Positions 16,795 through 25,117 of a stretch of 64,000 nucleotides of DNA are shown in pieces. The first letter of the stretch is position 1, and each line of letters opens with the position of its first letter. This DNA comes from Victivallaceae bacterium (GTDB taxonomy: Bacteria; Verrucomicrobiota; Lentisphaeria; Victivallales; Victivallaceae), in the NCBI GenBank assembly GCA_024405735.1, contig JAKSOF010000007.1:1-64000 (forward strand), given 5' to 3'. The notes beneath the pieces were generated by a model. The model ran no database searches and had not been told where the DNA came from. It saw only the letters and a list, made by a program, of their open reading frames with translations. Both the position numbers and the translations under genes were made by a program.

Positions 16795-18606
16795 ATGGCG
16801 GAATTATCTCATATCCGGAATTTCTGCATCATCGCGCATATCGACCACGGCAAATCGACGCTCGCCGACCGGATGCTGGAATTGACCGGCACCGTTGCGA
16901 AGCGCGATCTGCAGGAGCAGACGCTCGACGGGATGGACTTGGAGCGCGAACGCGGCATCACCATCAAGTCCCACCCGGTGCGAATGGAATACGATCCGGG
17001 CGACGGCATCGTTTATGAATTGAATTTGATCGACACTCCGGGACACGTCGACTTTTCCTACGAAGTGAGCCGCAGTTTAAGCGCCTGCGAGGGCGCGGTG
17101 CTGCTGATCGACGCGACGCAGGGGGTCCAGGCGCAGACGGTCGCCAACGTCAACCTCGCGTTTCGCGAAAATCTGCGGGTGATCCCCGCGATCAACAAAG
17201 TCGATCTGCCCGCCGCCAATCTGGAACTCTGCTATCAGCAGATGGAGGAAATTCTCGCCATCCCGCGCGAAGAGGCATTGCTTGTCTCCGGCAAGACGGG
17301 GCAAGGGGTGCCGGAATTGCTCAAGCGCATCATCGAAGCCGTGCCGCCGCCGTCGAGATCCGACGAAAAAGGTTCGGCGGCATTGATTTTCGACTCGCAG
17401 TACGACGTCTACCGCGGCGTCGTCAATTTCGTGCGCGTCCAGCGCGGCAGTTTCCGCCGCGGTACGCGGATCAAACTTTTCAGCAACAATCTGTCGAGCG
17501 AGATCAAGGAAGTCGGCTTTTTCCACCCCGAAATGAATGCCTGCGATGAGTTGGATGCCGGAAGCGTCGGCTACATCATTCCCAACCTCAAAAATCCCGC
17601 CGACACCAAGATCGGCGATACCGTGACCGATTCGGCGGATCCGGCGGCGGAGCCGCTGCCCGGTTTCGTCGAAGTGCGTCCGATGGTTTTCAGCGGCATC
17701 TATCCGATCGACACCGCCGATTACGACCAGTTGCGCGCGAGCATGGCGAAACTCCAGCTCAACGATGCCGCCTTTGTCTATCAGGCGGAAAGTTCCGCCG
17801 CGCTGGGTTTCGGTTTCCGGTGCGGATTTCTGGGCTTGCTCCATATGGAGATCATTCAGGAACGGCTCCGGCGCGAATACAATATGGACATCATCACCAC
17901 TTATCCGTCGGTGATCTATCACGTCTACCTCAAGTCTGGCGAAGTCATCAACCTCGACAACCCCGTTTATCTGCCCGACCCGAGCGGTATCGAACGCATT
18001 GAGGAGCCTTTCATCAAATGCCGCCTGATGCTTCCGTCGCAGTATATCGGCGACGTGATGAATCTCGTGATGAGCAAGCGCGGCATCTGTACCTCGACCG
18101 ACAGCGTCGATGCGGGACACGTCATATTGACCGCCAGTATGCCGATGCACGAAATATTGATCGATTTTCACGACAAACTCAAAACGATCACCCGGGGCTA
18201 CGGCAGTTTCGATTACGAACCCGACGAATACCGCCCCGGCAAACTCGTCAAACTCGACATCCTCGTCAACGGCGAACCGGTCGACGCTTTCAGCAGCATC
18301 GTCCACGCCGATATGGCGTATGAACGCGGCCGCGAAGTCGCCGAACGGCTCAAAAACGCGATCCCCCCGCAGATGTTCCAGATCGCAGTCCAGGCGGCGG
18401 TCGGCGGCAAGGTGATCGCCCGCGAAACGATCCGGCAGTTGCGGAAAAATGTTCTCGCCAAGTGCTACGGCGGCGACATCTCCCGGAAACGCAAACTTTT
18501 GGAAAAGCAGAAAGAGGGCAAAAAGCGCATGAAACTGATCGGCGAAGTCAACATCCCGCAGGAGGCTTTCGTCGCCGTTTTGAAAGCGCAGGAATTCAAT
18601 CAGTGA
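16795..18606 (+). CDS. lepA: Elongation factor 4 (LepA)
   Basis: A 603-residue translational GTPase of normal length, acting on stalled or mistranslocated ribosomes. G1 is AHIDHGKST, G2/G3 follow (RGITIK, DTPGHVDF), and G4 is NKVDLPAA. The LepA-specific C-terminal domain ends in KRKLLEKQKEGKKRMK. The start is the ATG with MAELSHIRNF after AAAGGA. tRNA-Leu lies 23 bp downstream on the same strand. Confidence 0.97.
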   Translation: MAELSHIRNFCIIAHIDHGKSTLADRMLELTGTVAKRDLQEQTLDGMDLERERGITIKSHPVRMEYDPGDGIVYELNLIDTPGHVDFSYEVSRSLSACEGAVLLIDATQGVQAQTVANVNLAFRENLRVIPAINKVDLPAANLELCYQQMEEILAIPREEALLVSGKTGQGVPELLKRIIEAVPPPSRSDEKGSAALIFDSQYDVYRGVVNFVRVQRGSFRRGTRIKLFSNNLSSEIKEVGFFHPEMNACDELDAGSVGYIIPNLKNPADTKIGDTVTDSADPAAEPLPGFVEVRPMVFSGIYPIDTADYDQLRASMAKLQLNDAAFVYQAESSAALGFGFRCGFLGLLHMEIIQERLRREYNMDIITTYPSVIYHVYLKSGEVINLDNPVYLPDPSGIERIEEPFIKCRLMLPSQYIGDVMNLVMSKRGICTSTDSVDAGHVILTASMPMHEILIDFHDKLKTITRGYGSFDYEPDEYRPGKLVKLDILVNGEPVDAFSSIVHADMAYERGREVAERLKNAIPPQMFQIAVQAAVGGKVIARETIRQLRKNVLAKCYGGDISRKRKLLEKQKEGKKRMKLIGEVNIPQEAFVAVLKAQEFNQ

Positions 18607-18629
18607 TTCCCCTTTTTTGATGACCGTAC

Positions 18630-18714
18630 GCGCGGCTGGTGAAACTGGCAGACACGCAGGATTTAGGTTCCTGTGCCGAAAGGCGTGTGGGTTCAAGTCC
18701 CACGCCGCGTACCA
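18630..18714 (+). tRNA. tRNA-Leu (TAG)
   Basis: An 85-nt class II tRNA. Acceptor stem GCGCGGC/GCCGCGT (first pair G-U), anticodon loop ATTTAGG (TAG), variable arm TGCCGAAAGGCGT, T arm GGTTCAAGTCC, discriminator A and encoded CCA. Confidence 0.93.
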
Positions 18715-18741
18715 TTTTTTCAAAAGCATTTGAAAAAATGG
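18712..18741 (+). terminator. Perfect hairpin that includes the tRNA-Leu CCA end
   Basis: CCATTTTTTCAAA and TTTGAAAAAATGG form a perfect 13-bp stem with loop AGCA. The left arm contains the encoded CCA, so the trailer can pair with the tRNA 3' end. It may act in termination or 3' processing. The right arm is also the start of the 127-bp tandem repeat. Confidence 0.55.
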
Positions 18742-19028
18742 TCCGCGTCAGGGACTTCTTGACGGGGTTGCCCTCGCTCCGCTTTGCTTCGCTCGCGCAC
18801 CTCGGCGGCTTCGCCGCCTCCGTCAAGTCCCTTGCTCGCGCAGGAAGTGGAATCGTTTGAAAAAATGGTACGGTCAAGGGACTTCTTGACGGGGTTGCCC
18901 TCGCTCCGCTTTGCTTCGCTCGCGCACCTCGGCGGCTTCGCCGCCTCCGTCAAGCCCCTTGCTCGCGCAGGAAGTGGAATCGTTTGAAAAAATGGTACGG
19001 TCAAGGGCCTTCTTGACGGGGTTGCCCT
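18729..19028. repeat. 127-bp tandem repeat, about 2.4 copies
   Basis: Units begin at 18729, 18856 and 18983 with TTTGAAAAAATGGT and are nearly identical; the third is cut at about 19028. Each full unit holds AAGGGACTTCTTGACGG-like and CCGTCAAG.CCCTT arms enclosing a GGCGGCTTCGCCGCC hairpin, so each can fold on itself. No protein is recognisable in any frame. Confidence 0.85.
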
Positions 19029-19055
19029 TTTCTCCGCTTACGTTTCGTGTTTTGA

Positions 19056-19136
19056 AACCGCGAATGCACGCGAATAAACACGAATTTTTTTTATTAGTGT
19101 GCATTCGTGTTTATTCGCGGTTAAAAATCCCGTCGG
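19056..19136. repeat. Inverted repeat containing 38-bp dispersed repeat, copy 2
   Basis: AACCGCGAAT...AATAAACACGAAT at 19056-19086 is complementary to ATTCGTGTTTATTCGCGGTT at 19103-19122, with a T-rich loop. The right arm extends into the 38-bp sequence (19099-19136) also present at 12975-13012. The rest of 19137-19174 holds nothing recognisable. Confidence 0.65.
19099..19136. repeat. 38-bp dispersed repeat, copy 2
   Basis: GTGCATTCGTGTTTATTCGC then GGTTAAAAATCCCGTCGG; 36 of 38 bases agree with the copy at 12975-13012. Both lie downstream of tRNA genes on the same strand. Confidence 0.7.
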
Positions 19137-19174
19137 TTTTTTCCGATGCCCCCTTTGCGTCTCCGCCGGATGAT

Positions 19175-19203
19175 TTGACAACCGCGCGAGCGCGTGGTAT
19201 GTT
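19175..19203 (+). promoter_or_regulatory. Promoter of the yceD-que operon
   Basis: TTGACA, 17 nt, TATGTT, 28 bp before the ATG of the YceD-like gene. Confidence 0.55.
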
Positions 19204-19231
19204 ATAAAAACGCTTTCATGGGGCATGTACG

Positions 19232-19702
19232 ATGATCAAATTTTCCATTACACGACTGCAGAAAGAGCCGATCGAACTTGTCGGCGTCGAGCCTGCGGAG
19301 TTTCTGGAACTCGGGGACGATGAGCAGTTCGCCGTCGTTTCGGATGTTTCCTACGATCTCTCGGCGCAATGCGTTTCCGGCAATGCCCTCGTGTCGGGCT
19401 TTGTCCGCGTCACCATCGAGGGCAGTTGCGGACGCTGTCTGGAAAAAGTGCGCCGCGAAATTTCAACGGAAAAATTGCAGTTGCTTTTCCCCTTGGAGGG
19501 CATCGCCGACGAATTGGACATCAGCGAAGACGTCCGCTCGGAAATGCTGTTGGCATTGCCGATGAATTTGCTTTGCCGCGAGGATTGCGCGGGGCTTTGC
19601 CCCGTCTGCGGCGTCAACCGCAATCAGAAAAAATGCCGTTGCCACGAAAAACCAAGCGGTTCCCTTGCATGGAGCGCGCTTGACGATTTGAAATTGGAAT
19701 AA
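19232..19702 (+). CDS. yceD: YceD/DUF177-family protein
   Basis: A 156-residue protein. The conserved CGRCLE and the cysteine-rich string LCREDCAGLCPVCGVNRN match the YceD family, which is linked to 23S rRNA/ribosome metabolism and usually sits directly upstream of rpmF (L32). Here rpmF is absent and the next gene, 18 bp on, is queD. It carries a zinc-binding-like set of cysteines. A strong promoter lies upstream. Molecular role is not established by sequence. Confidence 0.8.
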   Translation: MIKFSITRLQKEPIELVGVEPAEFLELGDDEQFAVVSDVSYDLSAQCVSGNALVSGFVRVTIEGSCGRCLEKVRREISTEKLQLLFPLEGIADELDISEDVRSEMLLALPMNLLCREDCAGLCPVCGVNRNQKKCRCHEKPSGSLAWSALDDLKLE

Positions 19703-19720
19703 ATTCATAGGAGTTTTACG

Positions 19721-20089
19721 ATGTTCGATATTGAGATTTCCCGTTCGATCTCGGCGGCGCATCAGTTGCGCGGCTACGCCGGGAACTGCCGCAATCTGCA
19801 TGGACACAACTACCGTATCACCGTCACGGTGCGCGCCGAAAAACTGGACGAAGTCGGGATCGCATTCGATTTCCGCAAACTCAAATCGGAAATGGACGAG
19901 GTGCTGGGCTCCTACGATCACTGCAATTTGTCGGACCTTCCGGAATTTGCCGACATCAATCCGACGAGCGAAGTGCTTGCGATGCACATCTTTCAGCAGA
20001 TGGGATCGCGTTTCAACACCGATCACGTCAAAATCGCCAAGGTGAAAGTCGAGGAGTCCGACACCTCGGCTTGCACTTACTACGAATAA
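19721..20089 (+). CDS. queD: 6-carboxy-5,6,7,8-tetrahydropterin synthase
   Basis: A 122-residue enzyme of the preQ0 pathway, making carboxytetrahydropterin from dihydroneopterin triphosphate. Zinc ligands are H14 (SAAHQL), H27 and H29 (NLHGHNY), and C23 is the catalytic cysteine. AGGAG precedes the ATG. It is 12 bp before queE in a queDEC operon. Confidence 0.93.
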   Translation: MFDIEISRSISAAHQLRGYAGNCRNLHGHNYRITVTVRAEKLDEVGIAFDFRKLKSEMDEVLGSYDHCNLSDLPEFADINPTSEVLAMHIFQQMGSRFNTDHVKIAKVKVEESDTSACTYYE

Positions 20090-20101
20090 GGAGCGTTTTT
20101 C

Positions 20102-20740
20102 GTGTTGAAAATCGCGGAAACTTTTTTGAGTTTGCAGGGCGAATCCACGTTTGCGGGGTTGCCCTGCTTTTTCATCCGCCTCGCGACGTGCAATCTGCGT
20201 TGCAATTACTGCGACAGCATTTATGCGTGGCGATCTTCCGGCGAGGCGGAGATCCCGCAACTGGTAAAACTTGCCCGGTCAAGCGGCGTCAAACTCGTCG
20301 AAGTGACGGGCGGCGAACCTCTGGCGCAAGCGGAAACGCCGCAACTTTGCACGGCGTTGCTGGAAACGGGATTTACCGTCCTTGTGGAAACCAACGGCAG
20401 TATGCCGATCCGCCGCATCGACGACCGTTGTCACCGGATCGTCGACCGCAAGTTGCCCGGTTCAGGGATGGCGGAGTTCCACCTCGACGCCAATTATGCG
20501 GATCTGACTCCCCGCGATGAAGTGAAATTTGTCGTTTCCGATGAAAAAGACGTCGATTTCGCTTTTGCTGAAATCAAAAAGTTTCACCTTGACGAGATCG
20601 GTTGTCCGCTGTTGATCTCTCCCGTGTGGGGGCGCATCGCCTTCGACGCGCTGGCGCAGCGGGTGATCGAATCGAAATTGCCGTTGCGGATGCAGTTGCA
20701 GATGCACAAGATCATTTGGGGCGATGTCCCCGGAGTGTAA
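20102..20740 (+). CDS. queE: 7-carboxy-7-deazaguanine synthase (radical SAM)
   Basis: A 212-residue radical SAM enzyme converting carboxytetrahydropterin to carboxydeazaguanine. The cluster motif is the CX3CX2C form (CNLRCNYC, residues 30-37), and FLSLQGES at the N-terminus is typical. The GTG start follows AAGGAG. It precedes queC by 4 bp. Confidence 0.93.
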   Translation: MLKIAETFLSLQGESTFAGLPCFFIRLATCNLRCNYCDSIYAWRSSGEAEIPQLVKLARSSGVKLVEVTGGEPLAQAETPQLCTALLETGFTVLVETNGSMPIRRIDDRCHRIVDRKLPGSGMAEFHLDANYADLTPRDEVKFVVSDEKDVDFAFAEIKKFHLDEIGCPLLISPVWGRIAFDALAQRVIESKLPLRMQLQMHKIIWGDVPGV

Positions 20741-20744
20741 AACG

Positions 20745-21419
20745 ATGAAAAAAGCGATCATTTTGTTGAGCGGCGGACTGGATTCCGCGACCTGCCTCGC
20801 CGTGGCGAAACGCGACGGTTTCGATTGTTATACGATGAGTTTCGACTACGGTCAGCGTCACCGCTCGGAACTCGCCGCTTCGCGCCGCATTTCGGAAGCG
20901 GCAAAAGCGGTGAAACATTTGGAATTTCCGCTTGACCTTGCCGTATGGGGCGGTTCCGCGTTGACCGATTCCGGCGTCGCCGTCCCGAAAGAAGCGGCAA
21001 AGGAAAACGAAGTGCCGGTCACCTATGTCCCCGGTCGCAATCTGGTTTTCCTTTCCCTTGCCGCCGCCTGGGGAGAAACGCTCGGCTGCCGCGATATTTT
21101 CATCGGCGTCAACGATGTCGATTACTCCAATTATCCGGATTGCCGCGCCGGATTCATCCGCGCATTCGCCGAGGCGGCGACGTGGGGTACCAAGGCGAAA
21201 GACGCCGGGGAAAAATGGGTCATTCACACGCCGTTGCAGGATCTTTCCAAGGCGGAGATCATTAAACTCGGCGTTTCGCTCGGTGTCGATTACGGGCAAA
21301 GCGTCAGTTGTTACGATGCCGACGCCGACGGGCGCGCCTGCGGCGTTTGCGCCAGTTGCCGCATCCGCAAGGCGGGATTTCTCGCGGCGGGCGTTCCCGA
21401 CCCGACGCATTACCGTTGA
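20745..21419 (+). CDS. queC: 7-cyano-7-deazaguanine synthase
   Basis: A 224-residue ATP-dependent amidation enzyme giving preQ0. The PP-loop is LSGGLDSAT near residue 7, and four C-terminal cysteines (SCYDAD, CGVCASC) bind zinc. The queDEC set is complete; the GTP cyclohydrolase and queF/tgt steps are not in the window. Confidence 0.95.
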   Translation: MKKAIILLSGGLDSATCLAVAKRDGFDCYTMSFDYGQRHRSELAASRRISEAAKAVKHLEFPLDLAVWGGSALTDSGVAVPKEAAKENEVPVTYVPGRNLVFLSLAAAWGETLGCRDIFIGVNDVDYSNYPDCRAGFIRAFAEAATWGTKAKDAGEKWVIHTPLQDLSKAEIIKLGVSLGVDYGQSVSCYDADADGRACGVCASCRIRKAGFLAAGVPDPTHYR

Positions 21420-21433
21420 AAGAGAGATGCGAA

Positions 21434-22153
21434 ATGGCTGAATTGACGGAAAAACTCACCGGACTTTACCTCGTGGCGACGCCGATCGGCAATCTGGAGG
21501 ATATGACGCTTCGCGCTTTGCGCGTTTTGAAGTCGGTCGACCTCATCGCCGCCGAAGATACGCGCCACACGCGGCAACTTTTGACGCATTTCGACATCCA
21601 TGCGCCGCTGGAAAGCTGTCACAGTTTCAACGAGCATCAAAAAGTCGGGAAACTGGTGGAAAGACTGCGCGCAGGGCAGTCGATCGCGCTTGTTTCCGAC
21701 GCGGGAACTCCGTCGCTCGCCGATCCCGGCTATCTTTTGGTCAACGAAGCGCTCAAAGCGGGCATCGAGCCGGTCGTCGTCCCCGGCGTTTCCGCGCTCA
21801 CTTTTGCCGTGACCGCATCGGCGTTGCCGGTCGATCACTTCCAGTTCCTCGCTTTTGCTCCGGTCAAGTCGGGGCGCAAGCGCAAATTTATGGAAAAGAT
21901 CCGCGATTACGCGGGGACGACCTTCTTTTTTGAATCGCCTTTCCGCGTCAGTAAAACGCTTCGGGAACTTGCCGGGATCGCCGGAGCGGCACGCCCGGCG
22001 GCGATCATCCGCGAAGCGACCAAATTGCACGAGGAAGTCAAACGCGGTACGCTGGGGGAACTCGCCGCTTTGCCGGACAACTGGCGCGGTGAATTTGTCA
22101 TCGGCGTCGGGCCTTCGGATGCCGATCGCGTTCCCGATGAAGATCATCTTTAA
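21434..22153 (+). CDS. rsmI: 16S rRNA 2'-O-methyltransferase RsmI
   Basis: A 239-residue SAM-dependent enzyme for the 2'-O-methyl of C1402 in 16S rRNA. Signatures are LYLVATPIGNLEDMTLRAL at the start, AAEDTRHTRQLL and SDAGTPSLADPG. The chosen ATG follows GAGATG 14 bp after queC. It is likely part of the que operon. Confidence 0.93.
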   Translation: MAELTEKLTGLYLVATPIGNLEDMTLRALRVLKSVDLIAAEDTRHTRQLLTHFDIHAPLESCHSFNEHQKVGKLVERLRAGQSIALVSDAGTPSLADPGYLLVNEALKAGIEPVVVPGVSALTFAVTASALPVDHFQFLAFAPVKSGRKRKFMEKIRDYAGTTFFFESPFRVSKTLRELAGIAGAARPAAIIREATKLHEEVKRGTLGELAALPDNWRGEFVIGVGPSDADRVPDEDHL

Positions 22154-22169
22154 AACAAAGGAGAAAAAT

Positions 22170-23111
22170 ATGGCGATTTTTTCATTTCACTGTCCCCAAT
22201 GCGGTCAGGAGTTGCAATGTGAGGAAAAAGACAAAAATCTTACGGTGCGCTGTGCTTCCTGCCGCGCGGAATTTGTTCCCGCCGATACCCGGATGCAAAA
22301 GTGCCCGTCGTGCGGGAAACTGATCCGCCGCGCCGCGTTGAAGTGTCAGTATTGCGGAAACTATGTCGATGCGGCGGCGCGCCGTTCGGTCAGCGCGACC
22401 GGGGAAACTTCGACGCTCTGGCGCAATCTGGCAGGAGTGCTTTTATTGGCGGCTTTTGTTGCGCTCGGATGGTTCGGCTGGCAAAAATATCAGGCTTACG
22501 AAGCGAATAAGGCGATGCAAATGGAAGCGGAGCGTCTGGCAGCCGAAAAAGCGGAAGCGGAAGCCGCGGCGCGTCAAGCCGAGTTGAGACGTCAACGGCG
22601 CGAAGCGGAAGCCGCGGCGCCGCCAAAAAAACGCGCCGAGGAAGCGGCGCGCCGTGAGGCGGAGGCGCAACGCCGCCGGGAAGCGGAGGAACGCGCTAAA
22701 ATCGAAGCGGAAAAAGCAAGACTTGAGGCGGAAAGGCGAAAGGCCGAAGCCGAAAAGGCAAAAGCGGAAGCCGAAGCCAAAGAGCGTGATCGCTTCAACG
22801 CCGCGATCGACCGGCAGATCGCCGAGCTGCAACCGAAACTAAATGCCGCCCGGAGCCGGATGAATTTCAAGAAAAAGGATCTGGACCGGGCAATGGCGCG
22901 CGAGGAGGAATCCCGCAAAATTTTGGATAGAACTTCGTCCCGCGCCAGGAGTACCAGTTTGGTGCCGCGGCAAAAAGCGTACAATGCCGCAAGAATTCAG
23001 CGCGAAAAAGTCGAGAGCGAATATCTGGAACTGGAAGCGGCGGCAAAAAAGATCGAAGAGCAGATATCCGCTTTGGAAAGTCAGAAAAAAAGCGACGGCG
23101 AGCCCGAATAG
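22170..23111 (+). CDS. Zinc-ribbon membrane protein with a long coiled coil
   Basis: A 313-residue protein of unknown function. Residues 8-65 hold four CxxC pairs (CPQC, CASC, CPSC, CQYC), that is two zinc ribbons like MJ0042/DUF-type sensor ribbons. One membrane segment (about 85-105) follows. The remainder is a long Ala/Glu/Arg/Lys heptad-like coil with a basic PPKK break and a second helical block ending in KKSDGEPE. It would place the ribbons in the cytoplasm and the coil outside. AAGGAG precedes the ATG. No enzyme domain is visible. Confidence 0.75.
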   Translation: MAIFSFHCPQCGQELQCEEKDKNLTVRCASCRAEFVPADTRMQKCPSCGKLIRRAALKCQYCGNYVDAAARRSVSATGETSTLWRNLAGVLLLAAFVALGWFGWQKYQAYEANKAMQMEAERLAAEKAEAEAAARQAELRRQRREAEAAAPPKKRAEEAARREAEAQRRREAEERAKIEAEKARLEAERRKAEAEKAKAEAEAKERDRFNAAIDRQIAELQPKLNAARSRMNFKKKDLDRAMAREEESRKILDRTSSRARSTSLVPRQKAYNAARIQREKVESEYLELEAAAKKIEEQISALESQKKSDGEPE

Positions 23112-23118
23112 GGAAACG

Positions 23119-23823
23119 TTATTTTTTACTGTACACTTTGCCGAATTTCGCCATCACTTTTTGCAGATCGCTCCACGCTTCGCGTTTGGCGGATTCCTGA
23201 CGGAGCAGAAACGCGGGGTGGTAGGTCGGCATGACGGGAATGCCCCGGTAATCGAGGAAATTGCCGCGCAAACGGGTGATCCCCTCGTGACGGTCAAGCA
23301 GATATTTCGCGGCGCTGGCGCCGAGAAGAACGATGACTTGAGGCGAAATCAGTTCGATCTGTTTTTTCAAATATCCGGCGCACGCTTCGGCTTCTTCCGG
23401 CATCGGCGCGCGGTTGTTGGGCGGACGGCACTTGACGACGTTGGCGATATAGACTTCTTTTCGGGAAAACTGCATCGCGGAAATCATTTTGTCGAGGAGC
23501 TGTCCGGCGCGGCCGACGAAAGGACGCCCCGAGGCGTCTTCCTCGGCGCCGGGACCTTCGCCGATGAACATCAGTTTTGCATGGGGATCTCCTTCGCCGA
23601 AAACGACGTTTTGACGCAGTTCGCAAAGTTTGCAAAGTTTGCAGTTTTTCGCCTGACATTGGAGCTCGTCAAGCGTTTCCGCCCCGCCGGAGGTGGAGTC
23701 GGGCGCGGGGCAGGGGGCGTCGGCGAGAAAAGCCTTCCACGCCGGATGGTCGGCGCCGACCCAGCGTTGCCTTGGAGACGCCGCGGCAAGCTGACAAAGT
23801 TCGTCAAAAAAATCCAAAATCAA
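23119..23823 (-). CDS. Family 4 uracil-DNA glycosylase (Fe-S)
   Basis: A 234-residue DNA repair enzyme removing uracil. The [4Fe-4S]-type cysteines CKLCKLC lie near 61-67, the water-activating motif is GEGPGAEED (family 4 GEAPG-type), and the DNA-binding motif is MPTYHPAFLLR. The N-terminal extension is typical of SPO1-POL-like proteins. It converges with the zinc-ribbon gene, 7 bp apart, with no obvious terminator. Confidence 0.92.
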   Translation of the reverse strand: MILDFFDELCQLAAASPRQRWVGADHPAWKAFLADAPCPAPDSTSGGAETLDELQCQAKNCKLCKLCELRQNVVFGEGDPHAKLMFIGEGPGAEEDASGRPFVGRAGQLLDKMISAMQFSRKEVYIANVVKCRPPNNRAPMPEEAEACAGYLKKQIELISPQVIVLLGASAAKYLLDRHEGITRLRGNFLDYRGIPVMPTYHPAFLLRQESAKREAWSDLQKVMAKFGKVYSKK

Positions 23824-23846
23824 TCCCTCTTTTTCTCTTTTTTCTT

Positions 23847-23875
23847 AACATAAGTGCCGTTTGGCGGATATGCAA
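23847..23875 (-). promoter_or_regulatory. Promoter of the uracil-DNA glycosylase gene
   Basis: On the minus strand TTGCAT (23870-23875), 17 nt, TATGTT (23847-23852). Confidence 0.45.
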
Positions 23876-23919
23876 ATCGTTTTAAAGGGGAAAATCATCG
23901 GATTTTTTGCAAAAAAGAC

Positions 23920-23948
23920 TTGACGATGAAGCGGAAACTGTGTATAAT
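23920..23948 (+). promoter_or_regulatory. Promoter of lptB
   Basis: TTGACG, 17 nt, TATAAT. The start near 23955 leaves a leader of about 17 nt with GAAGGG, supporting ATG 23972 and not the GTG at 23954. Confidence 0.65.
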
Positions 23949-23971
23949 ATGTCGTGAAGGGAAAACTGATT

Positions 23972-24715
23972 ATGAGTGAAGTTGAAAAGAATCCGGTTTT
24001 GGTCCATGCCGACCATTTGAAAAAAGTCTATCACGGACGCACCGTCGTCAGCGATGTTTCGATCTCCGTCCGCGCGGGGGAAGTCGTCGGCTTGCTCGGT
24101 CCCAACGGGGCGGGCAAAACGACCAGTTTCTATATGGTGATGGGGCTGATCCGGCCCGACGGCGGGGAAGTCTTTTTCCGCGATACCGAAATCACCCATA
24201 TGCCGATGTATCAGCGCGGCCGTCTCGGAATGGGGTATCTGGCGCAGGAGCCCTCCATTTTCCGTAAGCTCACCGTCGAGGAAAACATCATGGCGATCCT
24301 CGAAACGCTCGACATTTCGGCGGCGGAGCGGCGCGAACGTCTGGAAAAACTCCTTGACGAATTGCAGTTGACGCGTCTGCGCAAGCAAAAGGCGATGACC
24401 CTTTCCGGCGGTGAGCGGCGGCGGCTGGAGATCACCCGCGCGATGGTGACCAATCCCTGCTTCATCATGTTGGACGAGCCTTTCAGCGGTGTCGATCCGC
24501 TCGCGGTTCAGGATGTGCAGAAAATCATTCTGCAACTCCGCGACCGCGGTTTGGGGATCCTCATCACCGACCACAACGTGCGCGAAACGCTTGCCGTGGT
24601 CGATCGCGCCTATTTGATGTGTATGGGCAAGATCCTGATCGAAGGTCCGAGCGATTTCCTCGTGCGCGATCCCAAAGCGCAGGAGATCTATCTGGGCAAA
24701 CAGTTTTCGATGTAG
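23972..24715 (+). CDS. lptB: LPS export ABC transporter ATPase LptB
   Basis: A 247-residue ATPase that drives lipopolysaccharide transport with LptFG. Walker A GPNGAGKTTSFYMVMGL, signature LSGGERRRLEITRA, Walker B FIMLDEPFSGVDP, and the LptB-type DHNVRETL switch histidine are all present. The wording closely follows E. coli LptB. lptF, lptG, lptA and lptC are not nearby. hpf follows, an arrangement also seen in Proteobacteria (lptB-rpoN-hpf). Confidence 0.95.
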   Translation: MSEVEKNPVLVHADHLKKVYHGRTVVSDVSISVRAGEVVGLLGPNGAGKTTSFYMVMGLIRPDGGEVFFRDTEITHMPMYQRGRLGMGYLAQEPSIFRKLTVEENIMAILETLDISAAERRERLEKLLDELQLTRLRKQKAMTLSGGERRRLEITRAMVTNPCFIMLDEPFSGVDPLAVQDVQKIILQLRDRGLGILITDHNVRETLAVVDRAYLMCMGKILIEGPSDFLVRDPKAQEIYLGKQFSM

Positions 24716-24759
24716 AGCGGGGGAAGTCCGTTTCCCCCGAAAACATAACGGAGGTGAGT

Positions 24760-25107
24760 ATGGCAATCACAGTCAACGGTCGTCAGTATGAGATGTCGGA
24801 AAAGGAACGTGCCTATTTTGTGGCGCAACTGACTCCGGTCTACGACGATCCGATGTTGAAAATGACGTCGGTCAACGCCGTCGTTCAGCAGGAAAAAAAC
24901 CGCTTTTCCGTCAATCTGGTGTTGAATTGCAAATATCACGTGCTTACCGCCAAAGTCGAGGATTTCGATGTCTACAAGGCGTTTGACGCCGCGTTGCAGA
25001 AGGCCCAGTCGCAGATCAAAAGTCTGCGGGAAAAGATCATTCAGCATCAGGTGACTCCGCTTTCGGAATCGGAATTGAAGTCGGCGGAAGCCGAAGCGCT
25101 CAAATAG
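24760..25107 (+). CDS. hpf: Ribosome hibernation promoting factor (short HPF/RaiA family)
   Basis: A 115-residue protein of the S30AE family that binds inactive ribosomes. The pattern (ITVNGRQYEMSEKERAYF, NRFSVNLVLNCKYHVL, DVYKAFDAALQKAQSQIKSL) fits the short form without the long C-terminal dimer domain. GGAGG precedes the ATG. It lies 44 bp after lptB. Confidence 0.85.
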   Translation: MAITVNGRQYEMSEKERAYFVAQLTPVYDDPMLKMTSVNAVVQQEKNRFSVNLVLNCKYHVLTAKVEDFDVYKAFDAALQKAQSQIKSLREKIIQHQVTPLSESELKSAEAEALK

Positions 25108-25117
25108 GTCCTGCCGT

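Noticed and set aside
18729-19028. Tandem repeat considered as a CRISPR array
   Set aside because: The 127-bp units are contiguous and nearly identical over their whole length, with no variable spacers, and no cas genes are near.
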